DNA from: JASHVB01 sp035508435
GTDB taxonomy: Bacteria > Pseudomonadota > Alphaproteobacteria > Acetobacterales > Acetobacteraceae
Direction of reading: 5' to 3'
Assembly: GCA_035508435.1 (NCBI GenBank)
Contig: DATJNA010000128.1
Location: 5,332 to 69,331 of the forward strand
DNA length: 64,000 nucleotides
Part shown: positions 34,683 to 43,983 of the stretch, one piece after another
How the letters are laid out: every line of letters begins with the position of its first letter
How positions within the stretch are numbered: position 1 is the first letter of the stretch
Notes under the pieces: generated by a model
Database searches by the model: none
Told to the model about the DNA's origin: nothing
Seen by the model: only the letters and a program-made list of their open reading frames with translations
Made by a program: the position numbers and the translations under genes

Positions 34683-37010
34683 ATGGCGACATTGCAGGCC
34701 AAATCGATCAAGCGACGCGAGGATGTGCGGCTGCTGACCGGCAAAGGCAACTACGCGGCCGACGGCAAGCGGGACGGCATGCTGGCCGCCGTTCTCCTGC
34801 GTTCACCGCACGCGCACGCGAACTTCGGCAGCATCGACACCAGCGCTGCCCGCGGCATGCCAGGCGTGATCGGCGTCTATACCGCGGCCGACCTGACGGA
34901 TGCGGGCCCGATCCCCGGCGGGATCGGCTTTCCTCGCCCCGATGGCGGTCCTTCCGCGAAGACGGACCGCACATTGCTCGCCTCCGGGCGTGTGCGCTTC
35001 GTCGGCGAACCGGTTGCACTTGTGGTTGCTGAAACCCGCGCGGCGGCCCTGGAAGCCGCCGAGGCCGTGCTGGTGGATTATGAAGAATTGGCGGTCGTCA
35101 CCGATCCCATCGCCGCCACGCAGCCCAGCGCACCGGCGGTGTGGGACGAGTACCCCGACAATATCGGCTTCCTGTGGAAGCGTGGCGATGCCGAGGCGAC
35201 CGATTCCGCGTTGCGCAATGCCGCGCATGTCACGCGGCTGCAATTCACCGTCTCGCGTGTCACCGCCAATTCGATGGAGCCGCGCGGCGTGTGGGCGGAG
35301 ATCGGCGCGGATGGCAGGCTGGTGCTGCATCCCTCGATCCAGTCGCCCTATCCTCTGCGCAACGGCCTGGCACAGAACAACCTGAAGCTGGCGCCACAGG
35401 ACATTCAAGTGCTGGTCGGTGACGTTGGCGGTTCGTTCGGCATGAAGTCCGGCGTGCAGCAGGAATATGCACTGGTCTGTTGGGCGACGCGCAAACTGGG
35501 CCGGCCGGTGCGCTGGATCTCCGATCGTACCGAAGGCCTGCTGACCGACGAGCAAGCCCGCGAGATGCAGATCGTCGCGGCGCTGGGACTCGACGCCGAC
35601 GGCAAATTCACTGCGTTGAAGCTGCGCTGGAATGTCAATCTCGGTGCCTACGTGTCCGGCCGATCCGGCTGGCCAGTGGGCAATATCGGCGGCACCGCGG
35701 GGGTTTATGTCATTCCGGCAATGTATGCGGAATCCTGCGGCATCATGACCCATACCGTGCCCACGGCCGCCTATCGCGGGGCGGGTCGGCCGGAGGCGAC
35801 CTATACGATCGAGCGCCTCATTGACGTCGCCGCGCGCGAGCTTGGCATCGATCCTTATGAATTGCGCCGGCGCAACCTGATCCCGCCGGAGGCGATGCCG
35901 TACAAGACGGCGCTGACCTTCACCTATGACTGCGGCGAATTCGAGGGCAACATGCAGTTGGCCGCCGAGCTTGCCGACCTGAAGGGTTTTCCCGCGCGGC
36001 GGGAGGCGGCGAAGGCGCGCGGCAAGCTGAGCGGCATCGGTCTGTGCAACTGCATCGAGGTAGCCGGCGGCCCGTTCTTGCGTCCGGCTAAGGACATATC
36101 GACGCTGCGGCTTGCCGAGGACGGCACATTGATTTTGAAGACCGGCTCGGTGTCCGTAGGGCAGGGGCTGGAGACGGCGTTCAGCCAGATCGTCGCCGAC
36201 CGTTTCGGCGTGCCGCTGTCGCAGGTTCGCTACGAGCAAGGCAATACCGACGAGCTGCCGTACGGCAAGGGCAACGGCGGTTCGGGCGCGCTGTGCATCG
36301 GTGGCTCGGCCGTCGTGCTGGCGGTCGATGCGGTGATCGAGAAGGCGAAGCGCATCGCGGCGGAGCTATTGGAAGCGGCCGTCGTGGACGTCACGTTCGA
36401 CGCCGGCCGGTTCAGCATTGCGGGAACCGATCGTTCGATCGATCTCGCGAGCGTGGCGAAGGCGGCGTACGATCCGGGGCATATCCCGCCCGGCGAGGAG
36501 GGCGGGTTGGTGGAGAGCGGCGAGTTCACTCCAACCGCGGTCACCTTCCCGAACGGCACCCATATCTGTGAAGTGGAGATCGACACGGATACGGGCGTCA
36601 CCGAGGTCGTTCGCTACAGCGCGGTGGAGGAGCTTGGATACGTGCTGAACCCGCTGCTGGTGGCAGGGCAGATTCATGGCGGCGTGGCGCAGGGCGTCGG
36701 CCAGGCGATGGGAGAGCAAATCGTTTTCGATGCGCAATCGGGGCAGATGCTGACGGCGACGTTCATGGATTACCAGATGCCGCGTGCCTGGGACTTTCCG
36801 AACTTCCAGTTGGCAACGCGGGAGGTGCCGACCAAGGGCAATCCGCTCGGTGCCAAGGGCGTCGGTGAGGCTGGCACGGTCGGGGCAATGGCCGCCGCCA
36901 TGAATGCGGTGAACGATGCGCTGGCACCGCTCGGGATCAGGCATTTCGACATGCCGGCGACGCCGGGCAGGGTGTGGCAGGCGATCAGCCAAGCGCGCAG
37001 AGCGGGTTGA
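34683..37010 (+). CDS. xanthine dehydrogenase/CoxL-family molybdopterin large subunit
   Basis: 775 residues from the ATG at 34683, preceded by GAGAGGAGAT. The domain order is that of the CoxL/XdhB-type large subunit: N-terminal a/b hammerhead domain (KRREDVRLLTGKGNYAAD), then the molybdopterin-binding domains. Visible MPT blocks: GGSFGMKSG, AYRGAGRPEATYTIER, SVSVGQGLETAFSQI, and LGAKGVGEAGTVGAMAA with the catalytic Glu. It would hydroxylate an aldehyde, purine or N-heterocycle. The 2Fe-2S and FAD subunits that normally accompany it are missing on both sides. The neighbour is a divergent hydroxyacid dehydrogenase. The substrate is unknown. Confidence 0.9.
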   Translation: MATLQAKSIKRREDVRLLTGKGNYAADGKRDGMLAAVLLRSPHAHANFGSIDTSAARGMPGVIGVYTAADLTDAGPIPGGIGFPRPDGGPSAKTDRTLLASGRVRFVGEPVALVVAETRAAALEAAEAVLVDYEELAVVTDPIAATQPSAPAVWDEYPDNIGFLWKRGDAEATDSALRNAAHVTRLQFTVSRVTANSMEPRGVWAEIGADGRLVLHPSIQSPYPLRNGLAQNNLKLAPQDIQVLVGDVGGSFGMKSGVQQEYALVCWATRKLGRPVRWISDRTEGLLTDEQAREMQIVAALGLDADGKFTALKLRWNVNLGAYVSGRSGWPVGNIGGTAGVYVIPAMYAESCGIMTHTVPTAAYRGAGRPEATYTIERLIDVAARELGIDPYELRRRNLIPPEAMPYKTALTFTYDCGEFEGNMQLAAELADLKGFPARREAAKARGKLSGIGLCNCIEVAGGPFLRPAKDISTLRLAEDGTLILKTGSVSVGQGLETAFSQIVADRFGVPLSQVRYEQGNTDELPYGKGNGGSGALCIGGSAVVLAVDAVIEKAKRIAAELLEAAVVDVTFDAGRFSIAGTDRSIDLASVAKAAYDPGHIPPGEEGGLVESGEFTPTAVTFPNGTHICEVEIDTDTGVTEVVRYSAVEELGYVLNPLLVAGQIHGGVAQGVGQAMGEQIVFDAQSGQMLTATFMDYQMPRAWDFPNFQLATREVPTKGNPLGAKGVGEAGTVGAMAAAMNAVNDALAPLGIRHFDMPATPGRVWQAISQARRAG

Positions 37011-37425
37011 GCAGCGGCGCTCAAGTGGCGTTCTCGTCGAGCCGACAGCCGATGGAGCCTGCCCCAGCGCGGGTGGGGCGCGACACTCTGGCATCGACCG
37101 GTGCAGGCTCCGGCATCGACCAGGGCAGGCTTCGTCCACGACGACATTGAGAAACGGTGTTGCGCTGCTTTGCCGGGATTTTGCTGACGCACCTTTGCTT
37201 TCCTGACCCGGGGTGATCAGGCGCGGCGAAATCGTCTCCCGTGGCATGGGACGGTCTCATCAGCGTAAAGATTACGGTTGACCACCCAAGATTTGATCGC
37301 GTCTTCGTGAATTAACGCTTGATACCTCACGAACTCGTGAGCTATCTAGCCCACGCCACTTTTGCTCTTCGGGTCAATCTCCCGTGCGGCGCAACCGGCC
37401 GGCGGGGCAGTGAAGGACACGCACT
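37011..37425. other. intergenic region, 415 bp, no gene found
   Basis: It lies between the molybdenum hydroxylase stop and a possible 67-codon ORF. A partly repetitive part (about 37058-37130) has the units GGCATCGACC and CAGGCT each more than once. A weaker AT-richer stretch around 37260-37320 could hold a promoter. Nothing else is supported. Confidence 0.5.
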
Positions 37426-37629
37426 GTGCAGCAGAAAACGTCGGCCTTCCGCATCTCGCTGGATGCCTTGCAGCACCGCCGCCGGTGCGAGCGGTTGCCG
37501 GCTTTGGAGGCCGGTGAAGCCGATCGTCTCATCGCGAATTTCCTTGCCAGCAATAGCATCACCGTCTGCCCGGCGCGCTATGTGCTTCCAGTGGAGCAAC
37601 GCCCGCAATACGGCCGCAGCGCTTACTGA
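37426..37629 (+). CDS. possible small protein of unknown function
   Basis: 67 codons starting at GTG 37426 with GAAGGA about 8 bp upstream. The C-terminal half (DRLIANFLASNSITVCPARYVLPVEQ) resembles small alphaproteobacterial proteins I half-remember that carry a FLA...VT-x-CP motif, but I cannot name a family. One Cys and one Trp-free helical N-half are seen. It is convergent with the Lrp-type gene at 37706. The ribosome site supports translation moderately. Confidence 0.45.
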   Translation: MQQKTSAFRISLDALQHRRRCERLPALEAGEADRLIANFLASNSITVCPARYVLPVEQRPQYGRSAY

Positions 37630-37705
37630 GCGGCAGCGCAACCGACTTGCGCAATCATCGCGGCCGGGCGCTTGCGTCCAGCCATCGGCGAGTAGGCCCA
37701 ATTTG

Positions 37706-37954
37706 CTACCGCGCGCTGAATGCGTTGAACGTGATCAGCGTATAGGTGTCCTTCACTCCCTTCAGTGTCTGGATCTTCTCCGTGACGAACAATCCAATAT
37801 CCTGCTCCGGGTCCAGGTAAAATTTGCCTAATAGGTCATATTGACCGGACGTCGAGAACAGTTCGGACATTTCTTCGATGGTGTCGGCCGCCTCGCGCGC
37901 GACCTTGTAGGCCTGCCCCATCTCGCACTTGATTTGCACAAAGATCGCCCGCAT
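37706..37954 (-). CDS. stand-alone Lrp/AsnC ligand-binding (RAM) domain protein
   Basis: 82 residues covering only the effector domain of Lrp/AsnC: AIFVQIKCEMGQAYKVAREAA, then MSELFSTSGQYDLLGKFY and VTEKIQTLKGVKDTYTLITFNAF. The DNA-binding helix-turn-helix of the full regulators is missing, and no upstream frame supplies it. Single-domain members bind amino acids or related ligands as decamers and may modulate full-length Lrp proteins. It is followed by another small minus-strand gene 48 bp upstream on the map. Confidence 0.9.
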   Translation of the reverse strand: MRAIFVQIKCEMGQAYKVAREAADTIEEMSELFSTSGQYDLLGKFYLDPEQDIGLFVTEKIQTLKGVKDTYTLITFNAFSAR

Positions 37955-38002
37955 GCGCCGCCTCCTGTCCCGCTGCGCCGAAGGCTAGCACGGATCGGCG
38001 CA

Positions 38003-38278
38003 TCAGGCGCGTGGCGACGCCTCGGACAGCTCCGCCAGCACGGCAAGCCGATAGCTGGCTTCGCCCAGGCGTCGCAGCATGTCAGGCAACGGCGGCGTCG
38101 GCGGCAAGGGACCGTCGTTCATGAACTCGGCCCAGTCAGTCCATTCCTGCCGGTCCAGCAGCAACACCTTCCGGCGGTCCTCTTCGGTAATCCGCGCGGC
38201 ATCCCCTAGCTCCTGATAAATGCGGAGCTGGCTGCGTGCCAGATTGTCCATCGTCTCCCAGCTCAGGTTCCGTAGCAT
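38003..38278 (-). CDS. small hypothetical protein
   Basis: 91 residues from the ATG at 38278, with GGAGG 6 bp upstream; longer ORF forms have no ribosome site. The sequence is amphipathic-helical (WETMDNLARSQLRIYQELGDAARI), with a central Trp/Phe patch (EWTDWAEF) and a Pro-rich stretch. No family is recognised and there is no signal or membrane segment. It lies on the same strand as the Lrp-type gene and may be cotranscribed with it. Coding potential is supported by the ribosome site and by length. Confidence 0.65.
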   Translation of the reverse strand: MLRNLSWETMDNLARSQLRIYQELGDAARITEEDRRKVLLLDRQEWTDWAEFMNDGPLPPTPPLPDMLRRLGEASYRLAVLAELSEASPRA

Positions 38279-38573
38279 GCAGGCCTCCGTTGAGCGTCGT
38301 CTTGCGGCGCGCCAGTGTCTCGCGGAACCGGCGGCTGAATTGCGCATCGGCGATGGCCAGTTTGTGGCGAAGCAACACCGATCCGTGACAGCCGTATCAC
38401 GACCGCGAAAGACACTCGGCGACATTTGCCGGCACGCCGCTTACAATGTCGTTGCAGATGCAATGCACCCCTCGTGCCAAGTGGTGCCGCCGCGCCGACG
38501 GCCTGCCGCCGGTAGGTGACGACTCTGTCGCGCCTGCCTATTGTGCATGCAAACGCCCTGGCAGGAGGCATGA

Positions 38574-40352
38574 ATGGAGTTGGCACAGGGGCGCAAGGCG
38601 CGGGTCACGCCTCGGTTGGGGGGACGCATCCTGGCGGACGCGCTGGTCGCGCAGGGCATCGATCACGTGTTCGAAGTGCCGGGCGAGAGCTTTCTCGACA
38701 CGCTCGACGGGTTGTACGACGTGCGCCAAAAGCTGAAGCTGGTGACTTGCCGCTTCGAAGCCGGCGCAGTGAACATGGCGGAGGCTTATGGCAAACTTAC
38801 CGGGCGCCCGGCTGCCGCGTTCGTGACCCGCGGCCCGGGTGCCTGCCACGGGTCGATCGGCGTACACATCGCCATGCAGGATTCCACGCCCCTGCTGTTG
38901 TTCGTGGGCCAGATCCCGCATGAGGACGCCGGCCGCGACGCCTTCCAGGAAATCGACTATCGCCGGATGTTTTCTTCGGTGGCCAAATGGGTGACGCAGA
39001 TCGACCATGCGAAGCGCATCCCGGAGATTGTGGCGCACGCCGTGGACGTAGCGACGTCGGGCCGTCCCGGGCCGGTGGTCATCGCGCTGTCGGAGGAGAT
39101 GCAGCGCGATCTGGCGGAAGTACCCGACCTGCCGCGATCCTCTGTCACGCCCGCCTGTCCCGATCCCGCGGCGCTGTTGCAATTGCGCGCGATGCTATCG
39201 CGCGCGCGCCGACCGATCGCCGTGCTGGGCGGATCCTGCTGGACAGAAGCCGGCCGCGCCTCCATCCGGGATTTTCTGCTCGGCAACGAATTGCCAGTGG
39301 CGGTCGGTTTCCGCCGCCAGGCGCTGTACGACGGCACGGCAGAGAATTTTGCCGGCGACCTGGGCGTCGGATCGGATCCCGGGCTGATCGGCAAGGTGAA
39401 GGAAGCCGACCTGATCGTCGCGATCGGTAGCCGGTTGGGCGATACGGTGACACAGGGATACACATTGCTCGACATGGCCGGCAATGTGCCGATCGTGCAG
39501 GTGCATCCCGAAGGCGCCGAAATCGGCCGCGTCTTCCGCCCTGTCCTGGGCATCGTCGCCGATTTGAATCGTTTCGCGGAGGCGGTGGCGGCAATGGAGC
39601 CCGTGCAGCCGAGCTGGGGGGCGTGGACGCACGAGTTGCGCTCCTTGCGCGAGGCCCAGCGCGCGGTGCCGAACTATGAAGGCACATTGAATCTCGGCAC
39701 GGTCATGCATGAGTTCGCCGCACAACTGGCGGACGATGCGATCGTCACCACCGATGCCGGCAATTTCGCCGGCTGGGCCACGCGCTTCATCAACTTCCGC
39801 GATGGCCAGCGTTATATCGGGCCGACCAACGGCGCGATGGGTTACAGCGTGCCAGCGGCAGTGGGCGCGAAGATTGCATTCCCGCAGCGTATGGTCGTCA
39901 GCCTGGTGGGCGATGGCGGCTTCCTGATGACCGGGCAGGAGGTCGCAACTGCGTTCCACCACGGCGTCGCGCCGATCGTGATGGTGTTCAATAACCAGAT
40001 GTACGGCACGATCCGAATGCACCAGGAACGTACCTATCCCTGGCGCGTCTCCGGCACGGCGCTCACCAATCCCGACTTCGCCAAATATATCGACGCATTT
40101 GGCGGCCATGGAGAAGTGGTGAACGAGACCGGCGAATTTGCCCCGGCGTTTCGTCGCGCAGTGGAGAGCGGTCGGCCAGCCTTGATAGAGCTGCGGATGA
40201 ATCCAGACCAGATCACCACGCGCCAGACCATCGCGCAGTTGCGTGCCGGCAAGACTCCACCGAAGCCGGCGGCCAAGCCGAAGCGCGCGGCGGCACCGAA
40301 CCGACCGAAGCCGGCGCGGGCGGGGGGAGGCACCGCCAAGCCGCGGGGCTGA
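38574..40352 (+). CDS. thiamine diphosphate-binding enzyme (acetolactate synthase-like)
   Basis: 592 residues, with AGGAGG before the ATG at 38574. The three ThDP-family domains are in order. Pyr domain with active-site Glu62 (RFEAGAVNMAEAYGK). Middle domain (ARRPIAVLGGSCWTE). PP domain with LVGDGGFLMTGQEVATAFHH and the closing NN of VMVFNNQMYGT, the GDG-x25-NN cofactor motif. The last 30 residues are Lys/Pro/Ala-rich and unlike the family. The exact reaction (acetolactate synthase, glyoxylate carboligase or sulfoacetaldehyde/other) cannot be fixed. It ends 11 bp before the TPR-glycosyltransferase gene. A second, distant paralogue is at 53641. Confidence 0.85.
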   Translation: MELAQGRKARVTPRLGGRILADALVAQGIDHVFEVPGESFLDTLDGLYDVRQKLKLVTCRFEAGAVNMAEAYGKLTGRPAAAFVTRGPGACHGSIGVHIAMQDSTPLLLFVGQIPHEDAGRDAFQEIDYRRMFSSVAKWVTQIDHAKRIPEIVAHAVDVATSGRPGPVVIALSEEMQRDLAEVPDLPRSSVTPACPDPAALLQLRAMLSRARRPIAVLGGSCWTEAGRASIRDFLLGNELPVAVGFRRQALYDGTAENFAGDLGVGSDPGLIGKVKEADLIVAIGSRLGDTVTQGYTLLDMAGNVPIVQVHPEGAEIGRVFRPVLGIVADLNRFAEAVAAMEPVQPSWGAWTHELRSLREAQRAVPNYEGTLNLGTVMHEFAAQLADDAIVTTDAGNFAGWATRFINFRDGQRYIGPTNGAMGYSVPAAVGAKIAFPQRMVVSLVGDGGFLMTGQEVATAFHHGVAPIVMVFNNQMYGTIRMHQERTYPWRVSGTALTNPDFAKYIDAFGGHGEVVNETGEFAPAFRRAVESGRPALIELRMNPDQITTRQTIAQLRAGKTPPKPAAKPKRAAAPNRPKPARAGGGTAKPRG

Positions 40353-40363
40353 GTGCCCGCCGG

Positions 40364-41989
40364 GTGGCGTATCGGCTCTCCGCCCGGTTTCGCACCGACG
40401 GCAAGGGCCGACCGTTGCCGGACGATGCGCGACCTCCGATCGAGGCAGCGGGTCGCTTGTACCGCGCTCGCGATTTCACCGCGGCAGCGGCGATATGTGA
40501 CGCGATCCTTGCCGAGCTGCCGCACGATTTCGATGCGCTGCACTTGCGTGGCGTACTGCTCCTGGAAGAGCAGCGGCTGGATCAGGCGTTGGAGTCGCTG
40601 CGGCGGGCAGAGAGGGTCCGGGCGGGCGTCGCGCAATTGCAGTTCAACATCGGCAACACGCTGTTGGCGTTGAAGCGTCACGCGGAAGCGGCGGACGCAT
40701 TCGGCCGTGCTCTGGTGTTGCAGCCCGACGACCCTGACACGCTGAACAATCTCGGCAACGCCCTGTCGCGTGATTCGCGCTACGAAGCGGCGGTGACGTG
40801 CCTGCGTCGGGCGTTGGCATTGCGGCCCGGGTCACCGCAACCGCTTTACAATCTTGGCCGCGCCTTGCTCGGGCTCGATCGGCTCGACGAAGCAGCCGAC
40901 TGCTTCCTCGCCGCGCTTGCCATCGTGGGGCCGGATATCGAGCCAGCAAGGCTGATCGATCTCTACACCAGCCTCAGCGACGTCCGGGTGCGGCAATGCC
41001 GGTACGAGGAAGCGTTGGCGATCTGCCGTGGCGTGCCGGCCGGGATCGCCGATGCGCCCGGCATCCAATGGAATGAGAGCCTGGCGCTGTTGATTCTCGG
41101 CGAATACACTGAGGCCTGGCGCAAGTATGAATGCCGCTTCCAGGTGCCGGACCACGATCCGCCGCGAACTGGCGCTGCCGTGCTGGATCTGAATGCCGTA
41201 GCGGGGCGACACGTCCTGGTGTTCGCCGAGCAAGGACGCGGCGACGCGATCCAGTTCGCGCGCTATCTGCCGATGCTGGCGGCGCGCGGCGCGACGGTCT
41301 TGGTAGAGATGTATGCCGATCTGCTGCCGTTGTTCGCGGAAATCGAGGGTGTGGCGCGGGCAGTGACTTCGGACGACCCGCAGCCGCAGTACGACCTGCT
41401 GACGCCGCTACTGAGTCTGCCAACGGCATTCGGCACGACTTTGGAGAGCGTTCCAATGGCGGTGCCCTATGTGCGGGTGCCGACGGAACATGCGCGGCGT
41501 TGGGCCGGTCGTCTGGGGCCTCGGGTGCGGCCACGGGTGGGCATCGCCTGGCACGGCTCGGCGCGAAGCGCCCTGCATTCCGCCCTGCCGCTGCGGGCGG
41601 CGGCGCCACTGCTTGCCGTGCCCGGCGTCGATTTCCATTGTCTGCAAAAGGAGATTTCACCAGACGATCGTGCCTGGCTCGCAGCGCATGGTGCCGTCGC
41701 GTGCCACGATGCGGCGCTCGAGGATTTCGCCGACACGGCAGCTTTGATCGCGCAACTCGATCTGGTGATCAGCATCGACACGGCTGTGGCGCATCTCGCC
41801 GGCGCGTTGGCCAGTCCGGTCTGGATCATGCTGCCGTTCAGTCCCGATTGGCGCTGGCTGCGCGATCGCGAGGACAGCCCCTGGTACCCGACCGCGCGTC
41901 TGTTCCGTCAACGCCACCGCAGCGATTGGAATGACGTGGTGCGCCGTGTCACGGACGCGCTGTCGCACACCTACCCTTGCGCGGGATGA
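40364..41989 (+). CDS. TPR protein with C-terminal glycosyltransferase-9-like (heptosyltransferase-fold) domain
   Basis: 541 residues from GTG 40364. About six tetratricopeptide repeats occupy residues 27-250 (for example LQFNIGNTLLALKRHAEAADAF, PDTLNNLGNALSRDSRYEAAV). From about 280 the frame becomes GT-B-like: HVLVFAEQGRGDAIQFARYLP, PRVGIAWHGSA and LVISIDTAVAHLAGALASPVW match the heptosyltransferase/GT9 pattern (D-T-x-x-x-H-L-A-G). Such TPR-GT proteins are common in proteobacteria, and the TPR part presents protein substrates to the transferase domain. The substrate is unknown. It is close behind the ThDP gene, but function there is not obviously related. Confidence 0.85.
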   Translation: MAYRLSARFRTDGKGRPLPDDARPPIEAAGRLYRARDFTAAAAICDAILAELPHDFDALHLRGVLLLEEQRLDQALESLRRAERVRAGVAQLQFNIGNTLLALKRHAEAADAFGRALVLQPDDPDTLNNLGNALSRDSRYEAAVTCLRRALALRPGSPQPLYNLGRALLGLDRLDEAADCFLAALAIVGPDIEPARLIDLYTSLSDVRVRQCRYEEALAICRGVPAGIADAPGIQWNESLALLILGEYTEAWRKYECRFQVPDHDPPRTGAAVLDLNAVAGRHVLVFAEQGRGDAIQFARYLPMLAARGATVLVEMYADLLPLFAEIEGVARAVTSDDPQPQYDLLTPLLSLPTAFGTTLESVPMAVPYVRVPTEHARRWAGRLGPRVRPRVGIAWHGSARSALHSALPLRAAAPLLAVPGVDFHCLQKEISPDDRAWLAAHGAVACHDAALEDFADTAALIAQLDLVISIDTAVAHLAGALASPVWIMLPFSPDWRWLRDREDSPWYPTARLFRQRHRSDWNDVVRRVTDALSHTYPCAG

Positions 41990-42040
41990 AGCGACACAGC
42001 AGTCGCGATAGGGTGGCGTGCGAACGGTGCGGACAACCGT

Positions 42041-42080
42041 CGGAACCAGATTGCTGCGTCGCTTCGCTTCTCGCAATGAC
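42041..42080. repeat. dispersed repeat, copy 3 (one arm only)
   Basis: Only the arm equivalent to AGATTGCTGCGTCGCTTCGC through CTCGCAATGAC is seen, reading as the right arm of the elements at 31841 and 57610. No matching left arm is found within 100 bp, so this looks like a decayed or half element. It lies in the short convergent gap between the TPR-GT and ggt genes. Confidence 0.6.
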
Positions 42081-42121
42081 ATCGAAACGGGCGAATGGCC
42101 CGTCCTGATCGACACCGGATA

Positions 42122-43903
42122 CTATCGTCCGACGGCATAGCCCTGCATACCGCGTGGGTTAGCGCCAGCAAACATCTGTCCGTCCGCTTCCCACCGCGCG
42201 CCAGATATTCGTCCCTCGCTCCAATCTTCGCCCTTCTGTGCCTTATGGCCACGCGCCTGCAACGCTGCCAGGACGGCGTCGTCATAGCGGCCTTCGATCA
42301 CCACCTTGCCGGGCCGCGCGACGCGCGGCCAGAAGCTGGAAGGCCAATGCTCGGTATGGAAGCTGGGTGCGTCGATCGCTTCCTGGATGCCCAGGTTGTG
42401 ATGCACCATGCGCAGGAAGAAGATCAGCGACCACTGGTCTTGTTGTTCGCCGCCCGGCGTGCCGAATGCCATCCACGGCTTGCCGTCGCGTAGCGCGAAA
42501 CTGGGCGAAAGCGTGGTGCGAGGCCGCATGCCCGGTTCCAGGCTGGTTGGCAGTCCGGGCCGCAGCCAGAACATCTGCCCGCGGGTGCCAAGGCAGAAGC
42601 CAAGCTCTGGAATCACCGGCGAGGACTGCAGCCAACCCCCGGACGGCGTCGCGCTGACCATGTTGCCGTGGCGGTCGATGACATCGAGATGGCAGGTGTC
42701 CGCACCGATCACGCCGCGTCCCGCCACCGTCGGTTCGCCAACGCCGCCACTGGTGCCGGTCAGCAGTTGCGCACGTTGGGCGGCGTGGTGATCTACGACT
42801 GGCACGTAGCCGGGAATCTCGCCCGGCCGCAGGTCCAACGACGCGTCGCGTCCCAGCAGGCGGCGGCGCTGCGCATTGTATTCCTCAGACAGCAACGTTT
42901 CGAGCGGCACGCGGGCGAAATGCGGGTCACCGTAATAGGCCTCGCGATCAGCGAAAGCGAGCTTGGCAGATTCCACCACGGTGTGAATGAAATCGGCACC
43001 GTACGGGTCCATGCCTTCCAGGTCGAAGCCACGCAGCAACGCGAGTTGTTGCAGAAACACCGGCCCCTGGCTCCAAGGTCCGCATTTCAGCACGGTATGG
43101 CTGCGATAGGCGTAGCTCAGCGGCGCTTCCACGGTCGCCGACCAGCGCGCCAGATCGTCGCCGCGCAGCAGGCCGCGGTGATGGCGGCCGGTGACGTCCA
43201 GCACGTCGGTGTTGCGGCAGAAACGATCCACCGCCTCCGCGACGAAGCCCTGGTACCAGGCACGCCGCGTCGCATCGATGCGCGCCTCGCGCGTGCCGCC
43301 GATCGCCTCGCCGCATAGCCGTTCGTAAGTGTCAGCCAGCGCGGGACGTGCAAACAATGAGCCAGGACATGGGACGTTCCCGCCGGGCAGGAACACCGCC
43401 GCGGAGCCTGGCCAGGCCTGAGTGAACAACGGCCGCACCCCTTCGATCGTCGCGCTGATGCGTGGCACGACGTGGACGCCGTTGCGTGCGTAGCCGATCG
43501 CGAAGGCCAGGATGTCCGGTAGCTCCCATGTTCCCCAGTTGCGCAGCAGCAGGCACCAGGCATCGAATGCACCTGGCACCACCGCGGGCAACAGGCCGGT
43601 CGCGGGGATCAGGTCGAGGCCCAGATCGCGGAACTGCGCCAGCGTGGCCGCTTGCGGCGACACGCCCTGGCCGCAGATCACGTGCTGCGATCCGCTGCGT
43701 GCATCGTGCAGGATGATCGGTGCGTCGCCACCGGGGCCGTTCAGATGCGGCTCCGCCACCTGCAAGGTGAACGCGGTGGCGCAGGCCGCGTCGACGGCAT
43801 TGCCGCCGCGCTCCAGCACGGCCATGCCGACCTGGCTTGCCAGCCAATGCGTGCTGGCAACGACGCCGAACGTGCCGGCGATCTCGGGGCGTGTGGTGAA
43901 CAT
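42122..43903 (-). CDS. ggt: gamma-glutamyltransferase family protein
   Basis: 593 residues. The N-terminal half begins with STHWLASQVGMAVLERGGNA, the usual GGT start block. The autocleavage/nucleophile site appears as GADTCHLDVIDRHGNMVSATPS: the Thr after Asp is at the position of the conserved T of D/N-T-T-H, but the second Thr is Cys here. SGGWLQSS and GTRGQMFWL-type blocks follow, and the C-terminus is typical. No strong signal peptide is seen, unlike E. coli Ggt. It would process itself into two chains and hydrolyse or transfer gamma-glutamyl groups; the non-consensus residue leaves specificity open. It diverges from phnN. Confidence 0.87.
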   Translation of the reverse strand: MFTTRPEIAGTFGVVASTHWLASQVGMAVLERGGNAVDAACATAFTLQVAEPHLNGPGGDAPIILHDARSGSQHVICGQGVSPQAATLAQFRDLGLDLIPATGLLPAVVPGAFDAWCLLLRNWGTWELPDILAFAIGYARNGVHVVPRISATIEGVRPLFTQAWPGSAAVFLPGGNVPCPGSLFARPALADTYERLCGEAIGGTREARIDATRRAWYQGFVAEAVDRFCRNTDVLDVTGRHHRGLLRGDDLARWSATVEAPLSYAYRSHTVLKCGPWSQGPVFLQQLALLRGFDLEGMDPYGADFIHTVVESAKLAFADREAYYGDPHFARVPLETLLSEEYNAQRRRLLGRDASLDLRPGEIPGYVPVVDHHAAQRAQLLTGTSGGVGEPTVAGRGVIGADTCHLDVIDRHGNMVSATPSGGWLQSSPVIPELGFCLGTRGQMFWLRPGLPTSLEPGMRPRTTLSPSFALRDGKPWMAFGTPGGEQQDQWSLIFFLRMVHHNLGIQEAIDAPSFHTEHWPSSFWPRVARPGKVVIEGRYDDAVLAALQARGHKAQKGEDWSEGRISGARWEADGQMFAGANPRGMQGYAVGR

Positions 43904-43983
43904 GGCAGTTGGTGTTCCTGTCGGTCTGTGTCGTTGCTATGGATGTTGCGGAATAATGCGCGGCAATGCTGCGTGAGGCAAAG

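Noticed and set aside
34803..36239. A 478-codon minus-strand frame inside the molybdenum hydroxylase gene
   Set aside because: It lies wholly inside a gene with intact MPT motifs and has only composition-driven length.
38574..40352. Assignment as the large subunit of acetolactate synthase (ilvB)
   Set aside because: No ilvH follows, and the substrate-specific residues cannot be judged; only the ThDP family is safe.
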